NCBI RefSeq assembly: GCF_049568105.1
Contig: NZ_CP145335.1
Location: forward strand, 496,001-560,000
Source: Salinisphaera sp049568105
Lineage (GTDB): Bacteria; Pseudomonadota; Gammaproteobacteria; Nevskiales; Salinisphaeraceae
Length of the DNA stretch: 64,000 nucleotides
Reading direction: 5' to 3'
Shown: positions 17,451 to 25,397 of the stretch, piece by piece
Numbering within the stretch: position 1 is the first letter of the stretch
How the letters are laid out: each line of letters begins with the position of its first letter
Translations under genes and position numbers: made by a program
Notes under the pieces: generated by a model
Database searches by the model: none
Seen by the model: the letters and a program-made list of their open reading frames with translations, nothing else
Told to the model about the DNA's origin: nothing

Positions 17451-18467
17451 ATGTTGACGACCAGCGAATTCAAGCCGCCCTTCTGGCTCCGCAATCCCCA
17501 TGCGCAGACGTTGTTTGCCTCACAGGCCCGGCCCATGCCGCCGCTGTCGGTCGATAGCGAACGTATGGAGCTCGCCGACGGCGATTTCTTGGATCTGTCC
17601 TGGTTACCAGAAGCTGGATTGCCCGAAGATGCGCCAGTGGTCGTGGTGCTGCATGGGCTGAATGGCTCATTGGAATCCAAATACGCCCGCGGGCTGCTGC
17701 ACCAAGTAGCCGCCCATGGCAGTCGCGGGGTGCTGCTGCACTTTCGTGGTGCCTCCATACCTAATCGGCTATCGAATTCTTACCATTCTGGCGAAACCGG
17801 CGACCTGGGGTTGCTGCTGGACCGGCTGCGCGAGCGCTATCCCCATGCGCCGCTGGCGGCTGCCGGTTACTCGCTCGGGGGCAACGTTCTGCTGAAATAC
17901 CTCGGCGAGCGCGGCTGCGATTCGCTGTTGTCCTGTGCGGTCGCGGTCTCGGTGCCCTACGATCTCAAGACCTGTGCCTATGCCGTGCAGAATGGCCTGT
18001 CGCGTATTTATCAGGCCCATTTGATCAATGGCATGCGTGAGATCGTCGAAGCCAAGGTGCGCGATCGCATCATCGATCGGCCGTTGCCCGACCTGTCGAC
18101 GCTGCGCGATTTCCCGAGTTTCGACAACGCGATCACCGCGCCGCTCAACGGCTTCGCCGATGCCCATGACTACTATGCCCAGGCCAGTAGTCGGGCCTAT
18201 CTCAAAAGTATTCGCACGCCCACGCTAATCGTGCATGCCCGCGACGATCCCTTCATGTCGCCGACCGTCATTCCTACTGCTGGCGAGTTGTCGGATGCGA
18301 TTCGCTTCGAGCTGTCGGAGCACGGCGGTCATGTCGGCTTCGTCGCTGCAGGCCGCTACGGTGCGCCTGCCTATTGGCTCGAACAACGCATTCCCGACTA
18401 TTTTCGGGGCCGGCTGCCGGGGTTCGAGCCAGCCACAGAAGATGCCGCTGTCGGCCAGGCCGGCTGA
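17451..18467 (+). CDS. Alpha/beta hydrolase, YheT family
   Basis: A 338-residue hydrolase of the AB-hydrolase-4 (YheT) family. The N-terminus FKPPFWLRNPHAQTLF is diagnostic. The oxyanion region is VVVVLHGLNGS; the nucleophile Ser is in AAGYSLGGNVLLKYLGE; HARDDPFMSP gives the acid and ELSEHGGHVGFV the His. Members act on esters, but the physiological substrate is not established. Single gene with a 118-base gap after mtgA. Confidence 0.9.
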   Translation: MLTTSEFKPPFWLRNPHAQTLFASQARPMPPLSVDSERMELADGDFLDLSWLPEAGLPEDAPVVVVLHGLNGSLESKYARGLLHQVAAHGSRGVLLHFRGASIPNRLSNSYHSGETGDLGLLLDRLRERYPHAPLAAAGYSLGGNVLLKYLGERGCDSLLSCAVAVSVPYDLKTCAYAVQNGLSRIYQAHLINGMREIVEAKVRDRIIDRPLPDLSTLRDFPSFDNAITAPLNGFADAHDYYAQASSRAYLKSIRTPTLIVHARDDPFMSPTVIPTAGELSDAIRFELSEHGGHVGFVAAGRYGAPAYWLEQRIPDYFRGRLPGFEPATEDAAVGQAG

Positions 18468-18964
18468 ATCGCAGCGCGCCGGAGTTTTCTTATCGAGAGT
18501 CGGGACGCAGGTGGCCCGGACACGACTCGGGTGTGAAGTGATCGCCAGTGCCAGTGCCAGTGCCAGTGCCAGTGGTCGGGTCACAAGCATGCCCAGCTGA
18601 CGAATTTCGAGCGACGTATTCGAGTCCGCTTTGGCCGTCGGCATTGTCCCCCGGTGTAGGCGAAGTCGACCAGCCGCTGCGGCCGTGATCGACCGGCCGG
18701 CCCGCGAACCCCGGTACGGGCGATTCCGGCATCCGATGTCGGCTCGCGGGCCCGGCGCCGGCAGTCCGCTGCCCTGGTCACACCGGTGTAGGCCGCTATG
18801 ATTACCCCCGGCGGGCGAGCTGTCGGCGGGTTGAAGATTGATCGCCCGCCGGAGTGGAATAACCTTTGACGAGGCAGGGGGGCGGGCAGACCGCGTCTAG
18901 CAGCGGCCATGCAACGCTTAATGCCGTATGCTGGGAGCGCTTCTGCGCCTACTGAGAGATTTAT
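18468..18964. other. Intergenic region with a hexanucleotide tandem repeat
   Basis: No gene is convincing here. The one distinct structure is the short tandem repeat at 18544-18573. The rest is high-GC sequence with no clear promoter or RNA that I can support. Confidence 0.5.
18544..18573. repeat. (GCCAGT)5 tandem repeat
   Basis: Five exact head-to-tail copies of GCCAGT in non-coding DNA between yheT-like and cls-like genes. Such a perfect run is prone to slippage and may vary between strains. Confidence 0.9.
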
Positions 18965-20146
18965 ATGAGCCATCGGATGGATCCGCCCGCGCCGACTAGC
19001 GCCGACGATTACCGACGCTGTTTCGAGGCCGCGCTAGGGATCCCTTTCACCCAGGGCAATCATGTCGAGCCCCTGGTCAATGGCTGCCATATCTTTCCGG
19101 CGATGATCGAGGCCATTACCCAGGCCGAGTACTCGATCGATTTCCTGACGTTCATTTACTGGCAGGGCGAAGTCGCCGAACGTTTCGGCCGCGCTTTAGC
19201 CGAACGCGCCCGAGCCGGGGTGGTGGTACGGGTGCTGCTCGATGCCTTCGGCGCGCATAGCATGCCGAAAGAGGTGCTCGACGAGCTGGAGCAGGCCGGG
19301 GCTGAAATCGCCTGGTTTCGGCGCAAGGCCCGCTGGCGGATCTGGCAGATCGACAACCGAACCCACCGCAAGATTCTGTTGATCGACGACAAAGTCGGTT
19401 TCACCGGCGGGGTGGGTATCGCTGCCGAATGGGACGGCGATGCGCGCAATCCCGAGGAATGGCGCGATACTCATTTTCGTATGACTGGCCCGGTGTTGGA
19501 TGGGCTGCGTGGGGCCTTTCTTTCGAACTGGATCGAGGCCGGCAAGCCCGGTTTCGAACATGCACGCTCCTATGGCGCGCCGCCTGCCGATGGCCCGGTT
19601 CAGGCCCAGGTGATCCGCACCTCCGCAGCCGTCAACTACAGCGATATCGCGACCCTGTTTCGTTTGGTACTGACTATCGCCCAGTCGCGGCTGCGAATCG
19701 CCACGGGGTATTTCGTGCCCGATTCCGAAACCATCGACTTGATGTGTCAGGCCGTCGAGCGTGGGGTGACGGTCGAAGTGCTCATGCCGGGCCCGCATAC
19801 CGACTCGGTAGTGGCTCGCATGGCCGGAGAAGACACCTTCGAACGCCTGTCGCGGGCTGGCGTACGGCTGCATCGCTATCAGCCTACGATGATGCACGCC
19901 AAGATCGTGTTGCTCGATGACGTACTGGCGATCGTCGGCTCGGCGAATTTCAATCATCGCTCGATGGGCAAAGACGATGAAATCGCGGTGTCCGTGGTCG
20001 ATCAACAGATCGTGTCCAAACTATCGCAGGACTACGATCAGGATCTGGGCCGGGCCGACATCATCGAGGCCGAACGCTGGCAGGAGCGCGGCCTGTGGCA
20101 ACGTATACGAGAGCGGATCGGGCGGCTATTGCGGCCACAGGCCTGA
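18965..20146 (+). CDS. Cardiolipin synthase B-like phospholipase D protein
   Basis: A 393-residue protein with two HKD catalytic motifs: HRKILLIDDKVGFTGG starting at His134 and HAKIVLLDDVLAIVGSANFNHRS starting at His311. There is no N-terminal membrane anchor, as in ClsB (about 413 residues) rather than ClsA. The N-terminus GNHVEPLVNGCHIFPAMIEAITQAEYSIDFLTFIYW fits cardiolipin synthases, which transfer phosphatidyl groups between phospholipids at the inner membrane. Stands alone. A non-synthase phospholipase D role cannot be excluded. Confidence 0.88.
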   Translation: MSHRMDPPAPTSADDYRRCFEAALGIPFTQGNHVEPLVNGCHIFPAMIEAITQAEYSIDFLTFIYWQGEVAERFGRALAERARAGVVVRVLLDAFGAHSMPKEVLDELEQAGAEIAWFRRKARWRIWQIDNRTHRKILLIDDKVGFTGGVGIAAEWDGDARNPEEWRDTHFRMTGPVLDGLRGAFLSNWIEAGKPGFEHARSYGAPPADGPVQAQVIRTSAAVNYSDIATLFRLVLTIAQSRLRIATGYFVPDSETIDLMCQAVERGVTVEVLMPGPHTDSVVARMAGEDTFERLSRAGVRLHRYQPTMMHAKIVLLDDVLAIVGSANFNHRSMGKDDEIAVSVVDQQIVSKLSQDYDQDLGRADIIEAERWQERGLWQRIRERIGRLLRPQA

Positions 20147-20246
20147 ATTCGAATAGCGCTTGCCGCGCTACGCCGTGCCCGAGGCGATAGAGATGCGTTT
20201 AGCGCGGAGCTTATCGGCGCTGTGTATGCCGCCGGCTGTGGGGACG

Positions 20247-20314
20247 CATCGCAGCGCTTTGCGATGGCTCTGTCGTGGGCGGCCAGCGCTGGAGAAGCGC
20301 TGCCGTAGGCCGCC
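20247..20314. repeat. Two adjacent hairpin-forming inverted repeats
   Basis: CATCGCA (20247-20253) pairs with TGCGATG (20260-20266). Next, GGCGGCC-AGCGCT, starting at about 20279, pairs with AGCGCT (20296-20301) and GGCCGCC (20308-20314). No T run follows, so these are not obvious terminators. Confidence 0.5.
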
Positions 20315-20480
20315 GCCGGTATAGGGGGATGGCGGTTTCGTGCGCGTTCGCGCCAAGCGCTGTTGGGCTGCAAGCCAGGGCGCTATGAGCGCGGCGTAGT
20401 TGTGCGACGGCGGTGAGCGGCAACGCTGGATTACGGCCGAGAAGCCGTTGTTTCAAAGGATTGTGTCCCAAAAATCGCAT

Positions 20481-20591
20481 CGGGCCTATTACGAGCCTCG
20501 ATCGTGGTGCCTAGAATCGGCGGCTCGCGCCTCGCCTGCCATGATTTGGGGCGACAACACGACGCTCGGACGACACCTCAATACGCCCTAG
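20481..20591. repeat. Diverged copy (D) of the dispersed intergenic element
   Basis: It ends in AATACGCCCTAG (20580-20591), like the right end AGCACGCCCTAG of the copy at 52517-52692, and contains GATTTGGGGCGACAAC, matching GATTGGGGGCACAAC in that copy. The left limit is uncertain; CGGGCCTATT at 20481 may be a decayed left end. Confidence 0.4.
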
Positions 20592-20692
20592 GGTCTTTGA
20601 TGGCGTTGTGAATCCGTGCCGAGCGCTTTTTTGAAGCACCACGATGGAGGCAAGACCAGGCATAGCGGCCGCTGCATAGTCATATCATGTGC

Positions 20693-20869
20693 CTAGGGCC
20701 TGTTCGTCGATACGCACTTGGCGTCTTGGTTGGGCCGCCCCTGCCAAACGAACCATGGGCGCCCTACGGCATGGCGTGTCTAGAACGTGCCGCGCCTTCG
20801 GCTCGTGCTATGCAAAACCGATAGGTGAACAGCCTAGCGGCGCTCGGATAAGCCATCAACAGGCCCTAG
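20693..20869. mobile_element. MITE-like element (copy C) with perfect 12-base terminal inverted repeats
   Basis: CTAGGGCCTGTT at 20693-20704 is the exact reverse complement of AACAGGCCCTAG at 20858-20869. The 177-base span has no coding capacity. CTAG at both ends may be a YTAR-type target duplication as used by IS5-family transposases, in which case the inverted repeats are GGGCCTGTT. The size matches the 176-base copy at 52517-52692, which has the same kind of ends. Confidence 0.65.
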
Positions 20870-20941
20870 TGCTGGCGCAGAAGCACTGCGCAAACACTAA
20901 GGCACGGCTGCCGTACAACCGCGCTTGGAAATCCGGTGGGG

Positions 20942-21280
20942 CTAGATCGCGTCCCGGTCGGTCTCGCCGGTACGGATGCGTACGACCTGATCGAGGGCAT
21001 GTACGAAGATCTTGCCGTCACCGATCTGGCCGGTCTTGGCGGCGCTGATGATGGCATCGACCACTGCTTCGACGCGTTCTTCATCGACCGCGACTTCCAG
21101 CTTGACCTTGGGTAGGAAATCTACGGCGTACTCGGCGCCGCGGTAGAGTTCGGTATGCCCTTTCTGACGCCCAAAGCCGCGGACTTCGGTCATAGTAGTG
21201 CCATGCACACCGACCTCGGCCAGGGCTTCTCGGACGTCATCCATGCGAAACGGCTTGATGACCGCGGTGACCATTTTCAT
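20942..21280 (-). CDS. glnK: P-II nitrogen regulatory protein GlnK (copy 1)
   Basis: A 112-residue PII signal protein that senses 2-oxoglutarate and ATP/ADP and blocks the ammonium channel when nitrogen is plentiful. The T-loop uridylylation site Tyr51 lies in GRQKGHTELYRGAEY, and KTGQIGDGKIFVHALDQVVRIRTGE is the PII C-terminal signature. It follows amtB copy 1 on the minus strand, giving the order amtB-glnK, the reverse of the usual glnK-amtB seen at the second locus. The deviating VDEERVEAVVDAI segment distinguishes it from copy 2. Confidence 0.95.
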   Translation of the reverse strand: MKMVTAVIKPFRMDDVREALAEVGVHGTTMTEVRGFGRQKGHTELYRGAEYAVDFLPKVKLEVAVDEERVEAVVDAIISAAKTGQIGDGKIFVHALDQVVRIRTGETDRDAI

Positions 21281-21328
21281 TGTTTGTCCTCCTGATGCGC
21301 TCGGCCAATGAGTCTACAGGTCGGCCGA

Positions 21329-22645
21329 TTACAGATCATAGCCACGTTCTTCGTGTTCGGTGATATCCAGGCCAATATCTTCTTCGTCTGCACCGATCCG
21401 TAAGCCGAGTGCGGCATCGATGAGCTTGAGTAGGATCCAGGTCAGAATCGCCGTGTAGATGAGCACGGTCACCACTCCAAGCAGCTGTACCCCGAACTGC
21501 TCGCCGATGCCCGATATATCGGGTGCCAGCCCGTGCCCAGACAACGGCCCGAGACCGGTCGCGGCGAATATGCCGGCGAGTAGGGTGCCAAGCATGCCGC
21601 CCACACCGTGCACGGGAAACACATCCAGCGAATCGTCAATGCGCAGCACCCGTTCGACGAACAACGTTGCCCCGAAGCACACCAGGCCGCCGGCCAGACC
21701 GATGATAATCGCAGCCCATGGCCCAACATAGCCTGCGGCTGGGGTGATGGTGCCGAGCCCGGCGACCATACCGGTGACAATGCCCAGCACGCTGGGCTTG
21801 CCGAACCGCACCCACTCGGCACCAATCCAGGCCAGGCAGCCGGCCGAGGCTGCTAGATGGGTGACCAGCATGGCACTGACGGCCTGACCGTTAGCCGCGA
21901 GAGCGCTGCCGCCGTTGAAACCGAACCAGCCGACCCAGAGCATGCCCGCGCCGGAGACCGTCATGGTGAGATTGTGGGGCGCCATCGGTCGTTTTTGGAA
22001 ACCGGCGCGTGGCCCGAGCACGATCGCAGCCACTAGCGCGGCGACGCCGGCAGTCACGTGCACCACCGTGCCGCCGGCGAAATCCAGCATCCCCAGGTTC
22101 GCCAACCAGCCGCCGCCCCAGATCCAGTGCACTACCGGGATATATACGAGTAGCAGCCACAGCCCCGAAAACCAGAGCAGGGCCGAAAACCGGAGCCGTT
22201 CGGCGAAGCCGCCGATGATCAATGCCGGAGTGATCACGGCAAAGGTCATTTGATACAGCGCGAACAGCAGGCTGGGAATGGTGCCGGTGACGTCCGTAGG
22301 CTGCATGCCGGTCAGGCCGAAACGGGACAGATCGCCGATCACGCTGCCGTTGCCGGAAAACGCCAGGCTATAGCCGACCGCGAACCACAGCAGCGAAGCC
22401 AGAGCACAGATCGCGAAGCACTGCATGAGCACCGACAGCACGTTGCGGACGCGCACCAGCCCACCATAGAACAGCGCGAGGCCGGGCAGGGTCATGAACA
22501 GCACCAGGGCGGTCGCCGTCATGATCCAGGCGGTATCGGCTTTGTCGAGGCCACTGGGAGCGGCGGCCCAAACCGCCGGGCTCAACATCAGGCCTGCGCA
22601 CAAAAAAAGAGCCTGGCGGCCGCGACGAATCGTAGAGGCGCTCAT
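21329..22645 (-). CDS. amtB: Ammonium transporter AmtB (copy 1)
   Basis: A 438-residue ammonium channel with a signal-like first segment and eleven further membrane segments. Pore markers are present: VHWIWGGGWLANLGMLDFAGGTVVH with the first twin His, and LDVFPVHGVGGMLG with the second. The C-terminal tail ends EEDIGLDITEHEERGYDL, the part that docks GlnK. The ATG at 22645 is chosen because the upstream extension overlaps the preceding terminator and is unlike Amt proteins. A TATAAT-like -10 lies in the upstream gap, but I find no sigma-54 site. Confidence 0.93.
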   Translation of the reverse strand: MSASTIRRGRQALFLCAGLMLSPAVWAAAPSGLDKADTAWIMTATALVLFMTLPGLALFYGGLVRVRNVLSVLMQCFAICALASLLWFAVGYSLAFSGNGSVIGDLSRFGLTGMQPTDVTGTIPSLLFALYQMTFAVITPALIIGGFAERLRFSALLWFSGLWLLLVYIPVVHWIWGGGWLANLGMLDFAGGTVVHVTAGVAALVAAIVLGPRAGFQKRPMAPHNLTMTVSGAGMLWVGWFGFNGGSALAANGQAVSAMLVTHLAASAGCLAWIGAEWVRFGKPSVLGIVTGMVAGLGTITPAAGYVGPWAAIIIGLAGGLVCFGATLFVERVLRIDDSLDVFPVHGVGGMLGTLLAGIFAATGLGPLSGHGLAPDISGIGEQFGVQLLGVVTVLIYTAILTWILLKLIDAALGLRIGADEEDIGLDITEHEERGYDL

Positions 22646-22716
22646 TGTTGGTGCGGTTCGGGAGAAGATGCACCGAATTATAGCTAGGCTATGGCTATTC
22701 AGACAGGCTGGGCCAC

Positions 22717-22742
22717 AAAAAAGGGCGCCCGAAGGCGCCCCG
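22717..22742 (-). terminator. Intrinsic terminator after amtB copy 2
   Basis: Stem GGGCGCC / GGCGCCC (22723-22729 with 22734-22740), loop CGAA, followed on the minus strand by a run of six T. It separates the two amtB transcripts. Confidence 0.85.
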
Positions 22743-22771
22743 TTTTGATCCATTCGATTGTGGCAATCGAA

Positions 22772-24079
22772 TTAGAGGTCGTAGGCTCGCTCGTCGTGGA
22801 GCGATAGATCCAAGCCAGCCTCTTCGGATTCGGCATCGACGCGCAGGCCGAGCGCGGCCTTGAGGATGGCCAGAATGATTGCCGTCGCGACCGCGCAGTA
22901 GACGATGGTCACGATTACGCTCAGGGCTTGAATGCCCACCTGAGCTAGAATGCTGCCGCCGGCCGCATCCGACAGGCCCGAACCGCCGAGGCTTTCGGCC
23001 GAGAACACACCGGTGAGGATCGCACCAACGATGCCGGCGACCCCGTGTACGCCGAAGGCGTCCAGCGAATCGTCATAGCCGAGCCGGGTCTTGATCAGCG
23101 TGACCGCATAGAAGGCGAAGAAACCGCCGCCGACGCCCACGGCGATCGAACCCATTGGGCCGACGAAGCCGGAAGCCGGGGTGATGGCCACTAGGCCGGC
23201 GACCGCGCCCGAGCAGATGCCCAGCACGCTGGGCTTGCCGTGGCTGCCCCATTCCAGAAACATCCAGGTGAGCGCCGCGGTCGCGGTGGCCAGTTGGGTA
23301 ACGAACATGGCCATGCCGGCAGCGCCGTCGGCCGCCAGTTCACTACCGGCGTTGAAGCCGAACCAGCCGACCCACAGCATCGAAGCACCGACCAGGGTAT
23401 AGCCCAAGTTATGCGGACGCATCATGGTCTTGGGATAGCCACTGCGCTTGCCGAGCATCAGGGCCGCCACGAGACCGGCCACACCGGCGTTGATATGCAC
23501 CACGGTGCCGCCCGCAAAGTCCTGGACGCCCCAGCCGCCGAGGAAGCCGCCGCCCCAGACCCAGTGGGCGATCGGTGTATAGACGAAGGTGACCCACAGG
23601 CCGATGAACCACAGCATCGCCGAAAACTTCATGCGCTCGACGAAGGCGCCGACGATCAGCGCCGGCGTGATGATGGCGAAAGTGAGCTGGAAGGTGGAAA
23701 AAACGGTCTCGGGGATCGTGCCCGACAGGCTGTCCACGCCCACGCCGGACATGAAAGCTTTGGATAATCCGCCCCAGATCATGCCGTCACCGCCGAAGGC
23801 CACGCTGTAGCCCCAGAGCGCCCAGATCAGCGTCACCAGGCAGCAAATCGAAAAACACTGCATGAGCACGGACAGAGAGTTCTTGGCGCGCACCATACCG
23901 CCGTAGAACAGCGCCAGACCGGGAATGGTCATGAACAGCACCAAGGCGGTCGCAGTTAGCATCCAGGCGGTATCGCCGGCGCTAAGCTGGGGCCCGGAAT
24001 CCTGGGCGAAGGCAGATACCGGCAGGGCAAGTGCAGCCAAGCCGATACCAGCGGATTTGAACAGTAGGCGTTTTGACAT
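22772..24079 (-). CDS. amtB: Ammonium transporter AmtB (copy 2)
   Basis: A 435-residue ammonium channel, clearly paralogous to copy 1. Residues 1-24 are a cleavable signal peptide (LAALALPVSAFAQ). Twin-His markers IAHWVWGGGFLGGWGVQDFAGGTVVH and LDAFGVHGVAGIVG are intact, and the tail EEAGLDLSLHDERAYDL is the GlnK docking end. AAGGTAG precedes the ATG. A sigma-54-type promoter lies at 24198-24213, about 120 bases upstream, so it can be transcribed independently of glnK copy 2 under nitrogen limitation. Confidence 0.94.
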   Translation of the reverse strand: MSKRLLFKSAGIGLAALALPVSAFAQDSGPQLSAGDTAWMLTATALVLFMTIPGLALFYGGMVRAKNSLSVLMQCFSICCLVTLIWALWGYSVAFGGDGMIWGGLSKAFMSGVGVDSLSGTIPETVFSTFQLTFAIITPALIVGAFVERMKFSAMLWFIGLWVTFVYTPIAHWVWGGGFLGGWGVQDFAGGTVVHINAGVAGLVAALMLGKRSGYPKTMMRPHNLGYTLVGASMLWVGWFGFNAGSELAADGAAGMAMFVTQLATATAALTWMFLEWGSHGKPSVLGICSGAVAGLVAITPASGFVGPMGSIAVGVGGGFFAFYAVTLIKTRLGYDDSLDAFGVHGVAGIVGAILTGVFSAESLGGSGLSDAAGGSILAQVGIQALSVIVTIVYCAVATAIILAILKAALGLRVDAESEEAGLDLSLHDERAYDL

Positions 24080-24554
24080 GGGACTACCTTTTTGTACGTC
24101 TACGCATGAACGATGAACGACGACACGAATATAGTGGCCGTGATCGCACCCCCGAACGGAGGTCGGTCGGCGATGACCGTTGCACGAATCTGGGTCAAGC
24201 ATGGTTTGTGCCAGAACGTCCGTCGATTCATGCCTCGTTGCGTCGTGCGCGGTTGAAAAAGACCTCGTGAATAGGGTTTCCGGCTCGAAAACAGGGAAAT
24301 AGATTCCTTTTCAATAAGGCGACGTTGCCCAAGCAACCGAGGCGACGGGGATTCGTGGTCGATAGGACCGCGCGCATCGCCGGGCCACTCGAGAAGGCGA
24401 TTCGCGGGTTGCCGTGCGTCTGAAGACCGGCCCTGCTGAACTTTGGAAACGCTATTAGGGCACGGCATGTTGCTGATTCTCGTGTTATCCGAACGATGTC
24501 CGTCGCGCATGCGACCGTTGTGTTCCCGTGGGCCCCCCTTTCGAATGCCAGGGG
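24080..24554. other. Gap between glnK copy 2 and amtB copy 2
   Basis: A 475-base gap, unusually long between a glnK-amtB pair. Besides the sigma-54-type promoter at 24198-24213 I find no gene, clear terminator or RNA in it. Confidence 0.5.
24198..24213 (-). promoter_or_regulatory. Sigma-54-type promoter of amtB copy 2
   Basis: On the minus strand the sequence reads TGGCACAAACCATGCT. GG and GC are exactly ten bases apart, and TGGCAC is a perfect -24 element; the -12 element is ATGCT instead of TTGCW. Confidence 0.65.
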
Positions 24555-24893
24555 TTACAACGCGTCCTTGCCGGTCTCGCCGGTTCGGATACGGATCGCC
24601 TGTTCGAGTTCGGTCACAAAGATCTTGCCGTCGCCGATCTTGCCGGTATGGGCCGCCTTGGAGATGGCTTCGACGGCCTGATCCAGATCCGGCTGCTCGA
24701 TCGCGACTTCGATCTTGACCTTGGGCAAGAAATCGACGACGTACTCCGCGCCCCGATAGAGTTCGGTATGGCCCTTCTGGCGGCCGAACCCTTTGACTTC
24801 AGTAACTGTGATGCCCTGAACGCCCACTTCGGAAAGCGCTTCGCGGACCTCGTCGAGCTTGAATGGCTTGATAATGGCGGTGATCAATTTCAT
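24555..24893 (-). CDS. glnK: P-II nitrogen regulatory protein GlnK (copy 2)
   Basis: A 112-residue PII protein with Tyr51 in GRQKGHTELYRGAEYVVDF and the C-terminal AAHTGKIGDGKIFVTELEQAIRIRTGETGKDAL. It is closer to canonical GlnK/GlnB than copy 1 (IEQPDLDQAVEAI in place of VDEERVEAVVDAI). It precedes amtB copy 2 on the minus strand, the common order. A sigma-54-type promoter at 24982-24997 fits NtrC-dependent expression during nitrogen limitation. Confidence 0.95.
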   Translation of the reverse strand: MKLITAIIKPFKLDEVREALSEVGVQGITVTEVKGFGRQKGHTELYRGAEYVVDFLPKVKIEVAIEQPDLDQAVEAISKAAHTGKIGDGKIFVTELEQAIRIRTGETGKDAL

Positions 24894-24981
24894 AACTGGC
24901 TCCTGTCACGCATAAATACGCAATCCGAAGGGCGACCCGGGTATTCCCCTCATTCCCCGCTGACGATTGCCGGTACTGTCT

Positions 24982-24997
24982 AGCACTCACCGTGCCA
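24982..24997 (-). promoter_or_regulatory. Sigma-54-type promoter of glnK copy 2
   Basis: On the minus strand the sequence reads TGGCACGGTGAGTGCT. The GG and GC doublets are exactly ten bases apart, with a perfect TGGCAC -24 element and GTGCT at -12. It lies 89 bases before the glnK start. Confidence 0.72.
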
Positions 24998-25105
24998 AGC
25001 TTTGCCGGGCCTGTACCGCGCCGCTGTCGTTAGTACAGATTTCGCTTTGCGCGGATCGGTTTTCCGGTGCATGCTTTGACTGAAATGTTCTACAGCGGAG
25101 CGAGC

Positions 25106-25351
25106 ATGCGTTCCATCGAAGATATGGCCGCGCGTTTGGCCAATGCGTTGCCGCCGCAGGCTGCGCCTCTGCGCGACGAAGTGATCGCCAATTTTCGGGC
25201 GGTGCTGCAAAGCCAGCTTTCGCAGCTCGATCTGGTGCCGCGTGAGGAATTCGAAGCCACCCGTGACATGCTGACCCATGCCCGGGCGCGTCTGGCCGAA
25301 CTGGAGCAGCGCCTGGATAAACTCGAGGCGAATGAGCAACAGCAGCAGTAG
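25106..25351 (+). CDS. ubiK: Ubiquinone biosynthesis accessory factor UbiK
   Basis: An 81-residue protein of the YqiC/UbiK (BMFP) family, which helps the UbiJ lipid-binding complex in aerobic ubiquinone synthesis. Residues 1-45 (IEDMAARLANALP, LRDEVIANFRAVLQSQLSQLDLVPREEFEA) match the family, and residues about 50-78 form a coiled coil (LAELEQRLDKLE). The ATG at 25106 has GGAG upstream; an in-frame ATG 13 codons earlier has no support. Divergent from glnK copy 2. Confidence 0.9.
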   Translation: MRSIEDMAARLANALPPQAAPLRDEVIANFRAVLQSQLSQLDLVPREEFEATRDMLTHARARLAELEQRLDKLEANEQQQQ

Positions 25352-25397
25352 CGCCGGCGGGCCCAGCCTGGGGGCGCGTTTAATGGTGATTTAGCCA

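Larger units (their letters stand above)
20147..20941. other. Long gene-free region filled with inverted repeats and element copies
   Basis: About 800 bases with no supportable gene. From left to right it holds nested hairpins (20247-20314), a diverged element copy ending at 20591, a short unit at about 20615-20672 also found near 52945, and a complete element with 12-base inverted ends (20693-20869). Confidence 0.6.

Noticed and set aside
16619..17758. 379-codon minus-strand frame over mtgA and the hydrolase start
   Set aside because: Crosses two sense genes and an intergenic gap; shadow.
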